Shown one piece after another: positions 1 to 4,445 of a stretch of DNA of 7,593 nucleotides (within the stretch, counting starts at the first letter, position 1; each line of letters starts with the position of its first letter). The position numbers and the translations under genes were made by a program. Source of the DNA: Roseimarinus sp035271585 (GTDB lineage Bacteria > Bacteroidota > Bacteroidia > Bacteroidales > Prolixibacteraceae); NCBI GenBank assembly GCA_035271585.1, contig DATERL010000065.1, forward strand, positions 1 to 7,593, written 5' to 3'. The notes under the pieces are model-generated. The model made no database searches. It saw only the letters and a list, made by a program, of their open reading frames with translations, and was not told the origin of the DNA.

Positions 1-149
1 CCCGATATATCAACGTACAACTAAACTTGCACTTAATATACGATAAAGAATTAACTTCGACCTGGATCGACAGCAATGAAGTTGAACAAAGCGGCACCCG
101 ACTTCAGTTCAAACAATTTATGACGCTGGGAATCTCGTATCGTTTTTAG
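1..149 (+). CDS. C-terminal end of an outer-membrane-type protein, probably DUF3078 (partial)
   Basis: Frame 3 is open from the left edge to a TAG at 147-149, giving 48 residues without a start. The peptide alternates polar and hydrophobic residues (NVQLNLHLIYDKE, then RLQFKQFMTLGISYRF) and ends in an aromatic residue, as the last strands of an outer-membrane beta-barrel do. The spacing of 'L.YD', 'LQFK' and a final 'G.SY.F' resembles the end of Bacteroidota DUF3078 proteins, judged from memory. Proteins of that family have an N-terminal signal peptide and a predicted envelope location, with no settled function. Only the tail is visible, so the family call is moderate; a different barrel protein is possible. 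The next gene starts 58 bases downstream on the same strand and could be cotranscribed. Confidence 0.6.
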   Translation, partial: RYINVQLNLHLIYDKELTSTWIDSNEVEQSGTRLQFKQFMTLGISYRF

Positions 150-207
150 GTATTTTAGTATCCTATAATTTTATAACTTGCACAACAATTCAAAAAGAAT
201 CATCGTA

Positions 208-582
208 ATGAAAACATTCAAAAAATATTACAAGCTGTACGCCGCGCCATCTGACGTTTACAATGCTTTGACTAACCCCATTATGCTTGAAATATGGACA
301 GGCGAAAAAGCCATATTCGAAGCAGAACCCAATACCGATTTTTCGTTATGGGATGGTGCGATTATTGGCAAAAACATCAAATTTGAAATGGACAAGTTAG
401 TGCAGCAAATTTGGTATTTCGACGAAATGGAATCGAAAGTTACCTTTAAACTCCACGCTGAAAAAAAATTCACCAATGTTGAACTAACCCACGAGAATAT
501 TCCCGATGAAGCCTACGAAAACATGACCGAAGGTTGGGATTTCGATTTTTTTGGTGCACTCGAAGAGCTTTTCAACAATTAA
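208..582 (+). CDS. SRPBCC / START-like (AHSA1-type) domain protein
   Basis: A small cytosolic protein of 124 residues with no signal peptide. The start (MKTFKKYYKLYAAPSDVYNALTNP) is typical of the START/Bet v 1 fold found in AHSA1-like proteins: a first beta strand, then a helix with 'APs.VYnALTnp..le.WTG'. Later 'LWDGAI.GKNI' and a C-terminal helix rich in aromatic and acidic residues (EGWDFDFFGALEELF) also fit. The family forms a hydrophobic cavity and binds varied lipophilic ligands or partners; the specific role here is unknown. I chose ATG 208 over an in-frame TTG at 178, because the ten extra residues (MHNNSKRIIV) do not fit the family start and the ATG has an A-rich leader. The stop overlaps the stop of the opposite-strand macro-domain gene by 11 bases. 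Confidence 0.85.
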   Translation: MKTFKKYYKLYAAPSDVYNALTNPIMLEIWTGEKAIFEAEPNTDFSLWDGAIIGKNIKFEMDKLVQQIWYFDEMESKVTFKLHAEKKFTNVELTHENIPDEAYENMTEGWDFDFFGALEELFNN

Positions 583-1081
583 GTAAGTTTTCATAAATAG
601 CGTAATTTTCGTCGTCGAAGCAGCAAAAAACAACTTCGTCGATTGTTTTTGAATACAACAAAAAGCGCTTCACCGTATCAATGGCAATCATTGCAGCTTT
701 AGTTTTAGGAAAGCGATAAACCCCCGTACTAATATTTGGAAAAGCAATGCTCCTGATACTATTTTCTTGGGCAACTTCTAAAGAGCGCCAATAACACGAT
801 TCTAAAAGCTGGGATTCGCCATGCAACCCATCGCCCCATATTGGGCCAACGGTATGTATTACGTATTTTGCCCGCAAGTTGAAGCCTTTGGTTATTTTGG
901 CATCGCCCGTGTTGCAACCGTTCAGCAAACGGCAATCTTCGAGCAGTTTTTGCCCAGCTGCACGGTGTATGGCGCCATCAACGCCACCACCACCCAAAAG
1001 AGAGGTATTAGCAGCATTAACAATGGCATCGACATTGAGTTTTGTAATATCTCCTATCAATAATTTAATTTTCTCCATCAT
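572..1081 (-). CDS. Macro domain protein, O-acetyl-ADP-ribose deacetylase (YmdB-like)
   Basis: A 169-residue single-domain protein that reads as a complete macro domain over nearly its whole length. Visible motifs in order are GDIT (10-13), NAAN (22-25), GGGGVDGAIHRAAG (30-43), 'GDAKITKGFNL', 'VIHTVGP' and 'AFPNISTGVYRFP'. Asn25 and Asp35 align, even by number, with the catalytic residues of E. coli YmdB, so hydrolytic activity is expected. The family binds ADP-ribose, deacetylates O-acetyl-ADP-ribose and can remove mono-ADP-ribose from acidic residues or nucleic acids. There is no signal peptide, so it is cytosolic. Two ATG codons lie in tandem (1081 and 1078); either could start the protein. 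No strong Shine-Dalgarno is seen, which is usual in Bacteroidota. The gene is convergent with the SRPBCC gene, and its upstream region carries REP-like repeats from about 1129. Confidence 0.95.
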   Translation of the reverse strand: MMEKIKLLIGDITKLNVDAIVNAANTSLLGGGGVDGAIHRAAGQKLLEDCRLLNGCNTGDAKITKGFNLRAKYVIHTVGPIWGDGLHGESQLLESCYWRSLEVAQENSIRSIAFPNISTGVYRFPKTKAAMIAIDTVKRFLLYSKTIDEVVFCCFDDENYAIYENLLNC

Positions 1082-1128
1082 TTTTTAATGGCAAGTTATA
1101 AAGCAAAACTCAAAATGTCAGTATTTTC

Positions 1129-1271
1129 CCACCTACCCCTCGATTATGCAACTCCACCTACCCCTCGTTTGCAACGAGGGGTTTTACTCCTGTCGTTTGT
1201 AACGACACTTCGTTATTTGTTGATGCAATCATTCAATAACTATCGGATTACTTCCACCTCGATTATGCAAC
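1129..1271. repeat. Three copies of a short CCACCT-CTCG-TGCAAC repeat
   Basis: Three same-direction copies lie at 1129-1152, 1154-1174 and 1254-1271. Each starts CCACCT and ends TGCAAC. Copies 1 and 2 have ACCCCTCG after CCACCT, and copy 3 has only CG. Copies 1 and 3 have ATTA before TGCAAC, while copy 2 has TT. Copy 2 forms the left arm of the strong hairpin at 1161-1181, so these look like full and decayed versions of the same REP-like sequence. The rest of the gene-free stretch 1082-1384 shows no coding signal; a further decayed fragment may lie at 1339-1370 (GCGCTAGTGCGGATTTAGC). Confidence 0.6.
1161..1207 (-). repeat. REP-like tandem hairpin unit A
   Basis: Two perfect hairpins stand side by side. 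Read on the minus strand, the first (1207-1191) has arms TGTCGTT / AACGACA around the loop ACA. After a 9-base spacer (GGAGTAAAA) comes the second (1181-1161), with 9-base arms CCCCTCGTT / AACGAGGGG around the loop GCA. It is followed by TAGGTGGAG. The arrangement, with a 7-bp hairpin, 8-9 bases, a longer hairpin, and RCA loops closed by T-A pairs, is repeated in units B and C with different stem sequences. No transposase gene is in the window. Alternative reading: one of the hairpins acts as a transcription terminator, but no long T-tract follows. Confidence 0.7.
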
Positions 1272-1384
1272 CCAAAGATGCATAGTTTTTTGCTGAACTG
1301 AAAAGGTAATCTTCGGCTTTTTACACAATCATCATTCCTCGCGCTAGTGCGGATTTAGCGGTGCAGTGGATGTCTGGTTAATTA

Positions 1385-1663
1385 TCACTTATCTCCATAG
1401 TGCCCCCAAAGACTAAGAACATGAACAGTTATAATCTCTTCTTCAACAGAGTAAACAAGTCGGTGTTTTTGATTTATCCTGCGAGAGTGTTTTCCAGCAA
1501 GTCCATATTTCAACAACTCTATCTGACCAATCCCATGAACCGGATCTTCTTTAATTTCATCAAGAAGACTGGCAATCTTTCGAAGTACGGCTTTATCTCC
1601 TGCTTTCTTATGTTTTTCAATATCAGCTAAAGCAACTTTTGTAAATTCCAGGATATAGCTCAC
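1385..1663 (-). CDS. yoeB: Type II toxin, Txe/YoeB family mRNA interferase
   Basis: A 92-residue RelE-superfamily toxin of the YoeB branch, expected to cleave mRNA on the ribosome when free of its antitoxin. The YoeB signature is present from residue 46 on: 'GQIELLKYGLAGKHSRRINQKHRLVYSV', then 'SLWGHYGDK' at the end. By alignment from memory, Glu49, Arg68 and His88 match YoeB Glu46, Arg65 and His83, with Tyr89 beside the histidine, so the active site looks intact. The start is GTG at 1663 and there is no internal Met codon. This GTG overlaps the antitoxin TGA as GTGA (1663-1660), which suggests translational coupling and lower toxin yield. It is the second gene of a two-gene operon transcribed leftward. 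Confidence 0.92.
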   Translation of the reverse strand: MSYILEFTKVALADIEKHKKAGDKAVLRKIASLLDEIKEDPVHGIGQIELLKYGLAGKHSRRINQKHRLVYSVEEEIITVHVLSLWGHYGDK

Positions 1664-1911
1664 AACCCAAGTAAATCGTTTATTTCTTCAGTGCTTGTAA
1701 TCCTTTTCACTTCTCCGTTTTTTGCCTGTTCCATGCTGAGTTTTATTTTCTCAATCATTTCTGCATTAAAGTAAACATCATCATCATTTACAGGAGTTAA
1801 AGCATAAGACTTGTCTTTTCCTCTTTGAACAATAACTTGTTCTCCTTTATCAACTCTCTCAAAGTATGATTTTTGATTTTGTCTAAATTCCCTACTACTA
1901 ACTACCAACAT
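1660..1911 (-). CDS. yefM: Type II antitoxin, Phd/YefM family
   Basis: An 83-residue antitoxin directly upstream of the YoeB-type toxin. The N-terminal half has the Phd/YefM DNA-binding fold: 'MLVVSSREFRQNQKSYFERV', then 'GEQVIVQRGKDKSYALTPV'. The C-terminal half is an acidic and amphipathic helix ('EMIEKIKLSMEQAKNGEV') ending in 'TSTEEINDLLGL', the part that normally wraps and blocks the toxin. I placed the start at ATG 1911. An in-frame upstream ATG at 1956 would add 15 residues (beginning MCIFVPRWYT) that are encoded by the operator and -7 region and do not belong to the family. The protein probably represses its own operon through the palindrome at 1929-1945. Confidence 0.92.
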   Translation of the reverse strand: MLVVSSREFRQNQKSYFERVDKGEQVIVQRGKDKSYALTPVNDDDVYFNAEMIEKIKLSMEQAKNGEVKRITSTEEINDLLGL

Positions 1912-1928
1912 AATTTTAATTTTTAAAG

Positions 1929-1945
1929 TGTACCAACGTGGTACA
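1929..1945. promoter_or_regulatory. Palindromic operator of the YefM-YoeB locus
   Basis: A perfect inverted repeat TGTACCA-ACG-TGGTACA, with 7-bp arms and a 3-bp centre, lies 17 bases upstream of the antitoxin ATG. It covers the end of the putative -7 element and the expected transcription start, which is where an antitoxin or TA complex would block RNA polymerase. Its TACCA...TGGTA core and 17-bp size recur in the operator before the ParDE locus. Confidence 0.7.
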
Positions 1946-1951
1946 AATATA
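1944..1951 (-). promoter_or_regulatory. Putative -7 element for the YefM-YoeB operon
   Basis: On the minus strand the sequence is TATATTTG, an exact match to the Bacteroidota -7 consensus TAnnTTTG. It ends 32 bases before the antitoxin ATG at 1911. No TTTG or TTG was found 19-21 bases upstream, so the -33 element is weak or absent. The last bases overlap the operator palindrome. Confidence 0.5.
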
Positions 1952-2119
1952 CACAATTCTACGCTTACTTCTATAATTTTGTTTCATTTTAACGGACTAC
2001 TTCGCTAAAGCTTAGCCCAAAGGATGATATTTTCCCAACTTCTTTTTGTAGATCTTCTAAATTATCAGTTCTGCAACAGGAAGTATGGTTTATCCCCGAC
2101 AAGGTTTCGCCCAAACACC

Positions 2120-2209
2120 AACGCTGTCAAGTCCGCTGGACGTTGACAGGTTGCCCGTTGTACGATGGTAGCCGCAAACCCGTCAGCGTCGGCACGACCT
2201 GACGGCGTT
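2120..2209. repeat. Inverted pair of bulged hairpins (BIME-like)
   Basis: Two 33-base imperfect hairpins, at 2120-2152 (+) and 2177-2209 (-), face opposite ways across a 24-base spacer. Each reads AAC, an unpaired G, a 7-bp arm, a 4-bp arm, a 3-base loop, the 4-bp partner, a second unpaired G, the 7-bp partner, and GTT. The 7-bp arms are CTGTCAA / TTGACAG in the first and CCGTCAG / CTGACGG in the second. The 4-bp arms are GTCC / GGAC and GTCG / CGAC. Three stem pairs differ by compensatory changes, while both bulged G positions are kept. Inverted REP pairs with bulged stems are the classic form of RAYT-associated BIMEs, so this is the best current label. Confidence 0.65.
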
Positions 2210-2270
2210 AAAGGCAGACAGGTTTTGTTTCTGATGCCCATGCACTAATAATAAGGAAAATATTCAATAA

Positions 2271-2318
2271 TGGGATCACAGATCCCAAGTCAGTAGGCGC
2301 GGATTACAAATCCGCACC
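2271..2318 (+). repeat. REP-like tandem hairpin unit B
   Basis: The first hairpin (2271-2287) has arms TGGGATC / GATCCCA and loop ACA. After 8 bases (AGTCAGTA) comes the second (2296-2318), with core arms GCGGATT / AATCCGC and loop ACA. An outer GG/CC pair lies beyond a C-A mismatch. AGCGGGTA follows, and the coding remnant of a helix-turn-helix regulator begins right there. It has the same layout as units A and C; its second hairpin differs from that of unit C at only three positions, two of them a compensating stem pair. Confidence 0.7.
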
Positions 2319-2327
2319 AGCGGGTAT

Positions 2328-2447
2328 AAAGAAACCATTCACCGCATTGAAGATATCTCCAACCTAAAAGATGAAAACAAAAATTTCATTTTCAATTTGA
2401 TTGACATGGCTCTCAGGGATATGAAAGCGAAAAAAGCGTATTCGTAA
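2328..2447 (+). pseudogene. C-terminal remnant of an XRE-family helix-turn-helix regulator
   Basis: This open stretch of 39 codons ends at TAA 2445-2447 and has no start codon at its left end. The peptide (KETIHRIEDISNLKDENKNF, then IFNLIDMALRDMKAKKAYS) strongly resembles the tail of Bacteroidota Cro/C1-type regulators, where a short linker leads into a helix of the form '..I..L.DE.K..I...ID..LRD.K.KKAY'. The DNA-binding domain is missing. Reading the same frame leftward runs through repeat unit B, whose translation is unrelated, and reaches a stop at 2268-2270. The gene is therefore 5'-truncated, with its breakpoint at or within a few bases of the repeat unit's end. It is not expected to make a functional protein. 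Confidence 0.6.
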
Positions 2448-2453
2448 ATATAC

Positions 2454-2522
2454 GTGGATTACAATTGAAAATCAACGGAGTTAAATCCACTATTTGAAGG
2501 GCGCGTATTGCAAATACGCACC
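2454..2522 (+). repeat. REP-like tandem hairpin unit C
   Basis: The first hairpin has arms GTGGATT (2454-2460) and AATCCAC (2484-2490), with a 23-base loop that begins ACA, as if the usual three-base loop had been expanded. After 9 bases (TATTTGAAG) comes the second hairpin (2500-2522), with core arms GCGTATT / AATACGC, loop GCA, and outer GG/CC beyond a C-A mismatch. AGCCGCCG follows. The second hairpin is nearly the same as that of unit B; the changed stem pair (G-C to T-A) is compensated on both sides. Confidence 0.65.
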
Positions 2523-2556
2523 AGCCGCCGCGAACATCCGGACTAGCTGGTTTTTT
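2520..2556 (+). terminator. Terminator-like stem at the end of repeat unit C
   Basis: ACCAGC (2520-2525) can pair with GCTGGT (2546-2551), with a small inner CCG/CGG stem, and a run of six T (2551-2556) follows. The shape fits an intrinsic terminator reading rightward, but it shares bases with the repeat element and may simply belong to it. No intact upstream gene needs it. Confidence 0.3.
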
Positions 2557-2740
2557 AAAGCAAATAAGCCTGATGTTGCTAGAGTGTATATTTCCGATTC
2601 GCCGTTCGATACCCCAATTGTTTTTCTTATTCATACCAACGAAATATAGTAAAGCTTGGGAGTGCATTATGGCTGAGGATTATGAATTCAAGGTTAGAGC
2701 TCTAGTACTTTGATAAAAAAATTGGCAAAAGGGTAAGTTG

Positions 2741-2765
2741 GAGAAATTTGGGTTTCTCTTTTTTT
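2741..2765 (+). terminator. Terminator-like hairpin before the DUF2279 gene
   Basis: GAGAAA (2741-2746) and TTTCTC (2753-2758) form a 6-bp stem around TTTGGG, followed directly by seven T (2759-2765). This fits a weak rho-independent terminator that would insulate the DUF2279 gene from rightward read-through out of the repeat region. The stem is AT-rich and short, so confidence is limited. Confidence 0.4.
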
Positions 2766-2835
2766 CTATAAAGTTTTTTACTTAAATTGTAAAGGGTGTA
2801 ATTTTCACCTAAAACAACAAATAACATTTCTACCT

Positions 2836-3756
2836 ATGCTTAAACGACTGGTTGTATTACTGTCTCTTTTTTTATTTGCCACACTCGCTGGTAAGGCATC
2901 GTCTCCTCCCGATTCAATTCAGCTTAATACAAATATTAATCGTTCAACCTTAGCTGCTGCAATAGCTGTTCCCGGAGCAGTTTACATAGGTGGTATTTCC
3001 TATCTTAGTTTTATTTGGTACAAGGATCATGAACGGGTTCCTTTTCATTTTTACAACGATAATGCCGGCTATTTACAAATGGATAAAATGGGGCATGCTT
3101 ATGCCTCGTATCTCGAAAGTTATGTTTGTTATAATTGGTTGCGTAAAGCAGGAGTAAGTAAAATTAAGGCTTTAGCTTATGGTGGTACTGTTGGTTTTAT
3201 TATGCAGTTTCCAATTGAGGTTTTCGATGGTATGTACGAGGGATGGGGCTTTTCGTGGGGCGATATTATTGCCAACACCTTGGGTTCGGCCTTGTTGATT
3301 GGGCAAGAAGCATTATTCGAAGAGCAAATTGTGCGGCCTAAAATGAGTTTTTCAAAATCGGAATATTTCGACCAGGCCAATGGATATTTAGGGGAAAGTG
3401 TTTTTGAAAGTTTTTTCTACGACTATAACAGTCATACCCATTGGTTATCGGCCAATGCCAATCGCTTCTTCCTGAAAAATGTTTTGCCTTCGTGGGTTAA
3501 CGTTTCAGTTGGTTACAGTGCAAATGGTATGTTTGGAGAATTCAGCAACCGGCAGTATTACCGTGGTGTAAAACTACCCGATGTTGATCGTACTCGTCAA
3601 TTTCTCTTCTCGCTCGATGTGGATTGGGAGAAAATCCCAACTCATTCAAAATTTCTGAAAACAGTTTTTAAAGGTTTAAACTTTGTGAAGTTGCCGTTTC
3701 CTGCAATCGAAATCAATTCAAAAGGTGCATTGAAGGGCTACTGGCTTTATTTTTAA
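2836..3756 (+). CDS. DUF2279 family envelope protein (YfiM-like)
   Basis: A 306-residue protein with an N-terminal signal sequence: Lys-Arg at 3-4, then a hydrophobic run to about residue 19, with cleavage likely near 'AGKASS'. A hydrophobic segment at about 40-62 (AAAIAVPGAVYIGGISYLSF) is followed by the family hallmark 'MDKMGHAYASY', then 'GGTVGFIMQFPIEVFDGMYEGWGFSWGDIIANTLGSAL'. The C-terminal half is rich in aromatic residues and ends 'GYWLYF', which would suit a beta-rich outer-membrane or periplasmic part. DUF2279 proteins are predicted envelope proteins of Bacteroidota without an established function. The gene stands alone. A poor -7-like TAATTTTC at 2799-2806 is the only promoter candidate seen. 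The start is ATG 2836, set by the signal peptide. Confidence 0.85.
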   Translation: MLKRLVVLLSLFLFATLAGKASSPPDSIQLNTNINRSTLAAAIAVPGAVYIGGISYLSFIWYKDHERVPFHFYNDNAGYLQMDKMGHAYASYLESYVCYNWLRKAGVSKIKALAYGGTVGFIMQFPIEVFDGMYEGWGFSWGDIIANTLGSALLIGQEALFEEQIVRPKMSFSKSEYFDQANGYLGESVFESFFYDYNSHTHWLSANANRFFLKNVLPSWVNVSVGYSANGMFGEFSNRQYYRGVKLPDVDRTRQFLFSLDVDWEKIPTHSKFLKTVFKGLNFVKLPFPAIEINSKGALKGYWLYF

Positions 3757-3827
3757 GTTGTGCATAATTTAAACCAAGTTCTGCATATAGCTGTTAATCT
3801 GAGAATTAAGATATTCCCTTTAAATCA

Positions 3828-3859
3828 TTTGATTTGATTACCAAGAATTGGTAACTTTG
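3828..3859 (+). promoter_or_regulatory. Bacteroidota-type promoter of the ParDE locus
   Basis: TTTG (3828-3831) and TAACTTTG (3852-3859) are separated by 20 bases, matching the Bacteroidota primary-sigma pattern TTTG-N19-21-TAnnTTTG exactly. Transcription should start near 3866, only about ten bases before the antitoxin ATG at 3876, giving a very short leader. Confidence 0.75.
3838..3854. promoter_or_regulatory. Palindromic operator of the ParDE locus
   Basis: A perfect inverted repeat TTACCAA-GAA-TTGGTAA, with 7-bp arms and a 3-bp centre, sits inside the promoter spacer and covers the first bases of the -7 element. This is a standard site for repression by a ribbon-helix-helix ParD antitoxin. 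If ParD is truncated as the sequence says, its N-terminal DNA-binding part could still be made and could still bind here. Confidence 0.7.
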
Positions 3860-3875
3860 GATAAAAATTAATAAA

Positions 3876-4117
3876 ATGGGAAAAAACACATCAATATCAT
3901 TAGGAAATCACTTTGAGGATTTCATCAGTGCTTCCATTGAAACTGGGAAATATAGTTCTGTAAGTGAAGTTGTTCGAACAGCATTAAGATATTAGAATCA
4001 GAAGAAAGTAAGCTTAAAGAGTTGAGAAATGCATTGATTGATGGAGAGAATAGTCAGATGATTGAAAATTTTGACGCAAAAAAACATCTTGATGACTTAC
4101 ATCGAAAATTCTTATGA
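3876..4117 (+). pseudogene. parD: ParD-like antitoxin gene with a -1 frameshift
   Basis: ATG 3876 opens a typical ParD start (MGKNTSISLGNHFEDFI, then GKYSSVSEVVRTALRY), which hits TAG at 3993-3995 after 39 residues. The frame that begins TTA at 3992 continues the family pattern at once (LESEESKLKELRNALIDGEN, then FDAKKHLDDLHRKFL) to TGA 4115-4117. One extra T at about 3992 (TATTAG to TATTTAG) would restore an 80-residue protein of the normal ParD length, ending in an ATGA overlap with the toxin start. As written, the ribbon-helix-helix DNA-binding part is kept and the toxin-binding tail is lost. Explanations are a real deletion, a sequencing error in a T run, or recoding; I see no obvious slippery heptamer. 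Confidence 0.85.
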
Positions 4118-4419
4118 TTCAAAAATATAAAATTAGCGAAAAAGCCATTAGCGATTTAGAAAAAATATGGCTTTATACATTTAGAAAATGGTCAAAAGAA
4201 CAAGCTGATAGATATCACAATCTGATAATTGATGAAATTGAATTTATAGCAAACAATTATAATTTATGCCGTAAAATTGACTATATCCGTAAAGGCTATA
4301 GAATGACAAAAGTAAAATCACGTTTAATCTTTGCTAAAAAATCAGGAGACGAAATTGTTGAGATTATGAGGATATTACATCAAAATATGGATATTAATAA
4401 TAGGCTTAAAGAAAAATAA
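4114..4419 (+). CDS. parE: ParE/RelE-superfamily toxin
   Basis: A 101-residue toxin of the ParE branch. It starts with two helices (SEKAISDLEKIWLYTFRKWS, then EQADRYHNLI) and ends with the beta-sheet signature 'YIRKGYRMTKVKSRLIFAKKSGDEIVEIMRILHQNMDI'. Most ParE toxins poison DNA gyrase, though some relatives act elsewhere. The ATG overlaps the antitoxin's restored-frame stop as ATGA (4114-4117), so translation was built to be coupled to full-length ParD. Compared with the usual pattern recalled for the family ('LGK', 'KSH.IFY'), this copy has Cys52, Arg70 and Ala74, which may weaken it. The locus is more AT-rich than the receptor operon next to it, consistent with transfer. The stop is 26 bases from the convergent DUF4249 gene, with no clear terminator between. 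Confidence 0.9.
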   Translation: MIQKYKISEKAISDLEKIWLYTFRKWSKEQADRYHNLIIDEIEFIANNYNLCRKIDYIRKGYRMTKVKSRLIFAKKSGDEIVEIMRILHQNMDINNRLKEK

Positions 4420-4445
4420 AAACATAGCGCAACCAATATTAGACT

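Larger units (their letters stand above)
1957..2835. other. Long gene-free region with REP-like repeats and gene debris
   Basis: These 879 bases hold no intact gene. Proceeding rightward: 1989-2100 is open on the minus strand and ends in a protein-like tail (DNLEDLQKEVGKISSFG, then FSEVVR and stop), possibly old coding DNA. Next come an inverted pair of bulged hairpins (2120-2209), tandem hairpin unit B (2271-2318), a helix-turn-helix regulator stub (2328-2447) and tandem hairpin unit C (2454-2522). The stretch 2560-2700 shows nothing recognisable apart from a 14-codon open tail from ATG 2669 (MAEDYEFKVRALVL and stop). The remainder is AT-rich, with a terminator-like hairpin at 2741-2765 and the leader of the DUF2279 gene. 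Confidence 0.7.

Noticed and set aside
178..207. TTG start ten codons upstream of the SRPBCC gene
   Set aside because: The extra residues do not fit the family, and ATG 208 gives the normal start.
821..1088. Two plus-strand open frames (821-1063 and 879-1088)
   Set aside because: Both lie inside the clear macro-domain gene on the opposite strand and show no protein family.
1161..1181. Strong 9-bp hairpin considered as an intrinsic terminator
   Set aside because: It is followed on the plus strand by GTTTTACTCC without a T run, lies upstream of the macro gene, and fits the tandem-hairpin repeat pattern better.
1088..1285. 65-codon open frame on the plus strand
   Set aside because: It is made of the CCACCT repeats and unit A hairpins (translating to PTPRLQRGVLLL and similar), so it is a by-product of repeat DNA.
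1912..1956. Longer antitoxin start at ATG 1956
   Set aside because: It would translate the operator and -7 element, and the extra 15 residues do not resemble a Phd/YefM start.
1129..2522. Repeats considered as a CRISPR array
   Set aside because: The repeats are few, palindromic, irregularly spaced and in both orientations, and no cas gene is present.
2413..2667. 84-codon open frame on the minus strand
   Set aside because: It runs through repeat unit C and the end of the HTH stub read backwards. Its composition follows the hairpins, and no family is recognisable.
2669..2713. 14-codon open tail (MAEDYEFKVRALVL)
   Set aside because: Too short to support as a gene, with no upstream promoter or recognised family; it is noted only within the gene-free region.
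3990..3995. Programmed -1 frameshift in parD
   Set aside because: No X XXY YYZ slippery heptamer is seen at the shift point and no obvious downstream stimulator, so deletion or sequencing error is more likely; not fully excluded.
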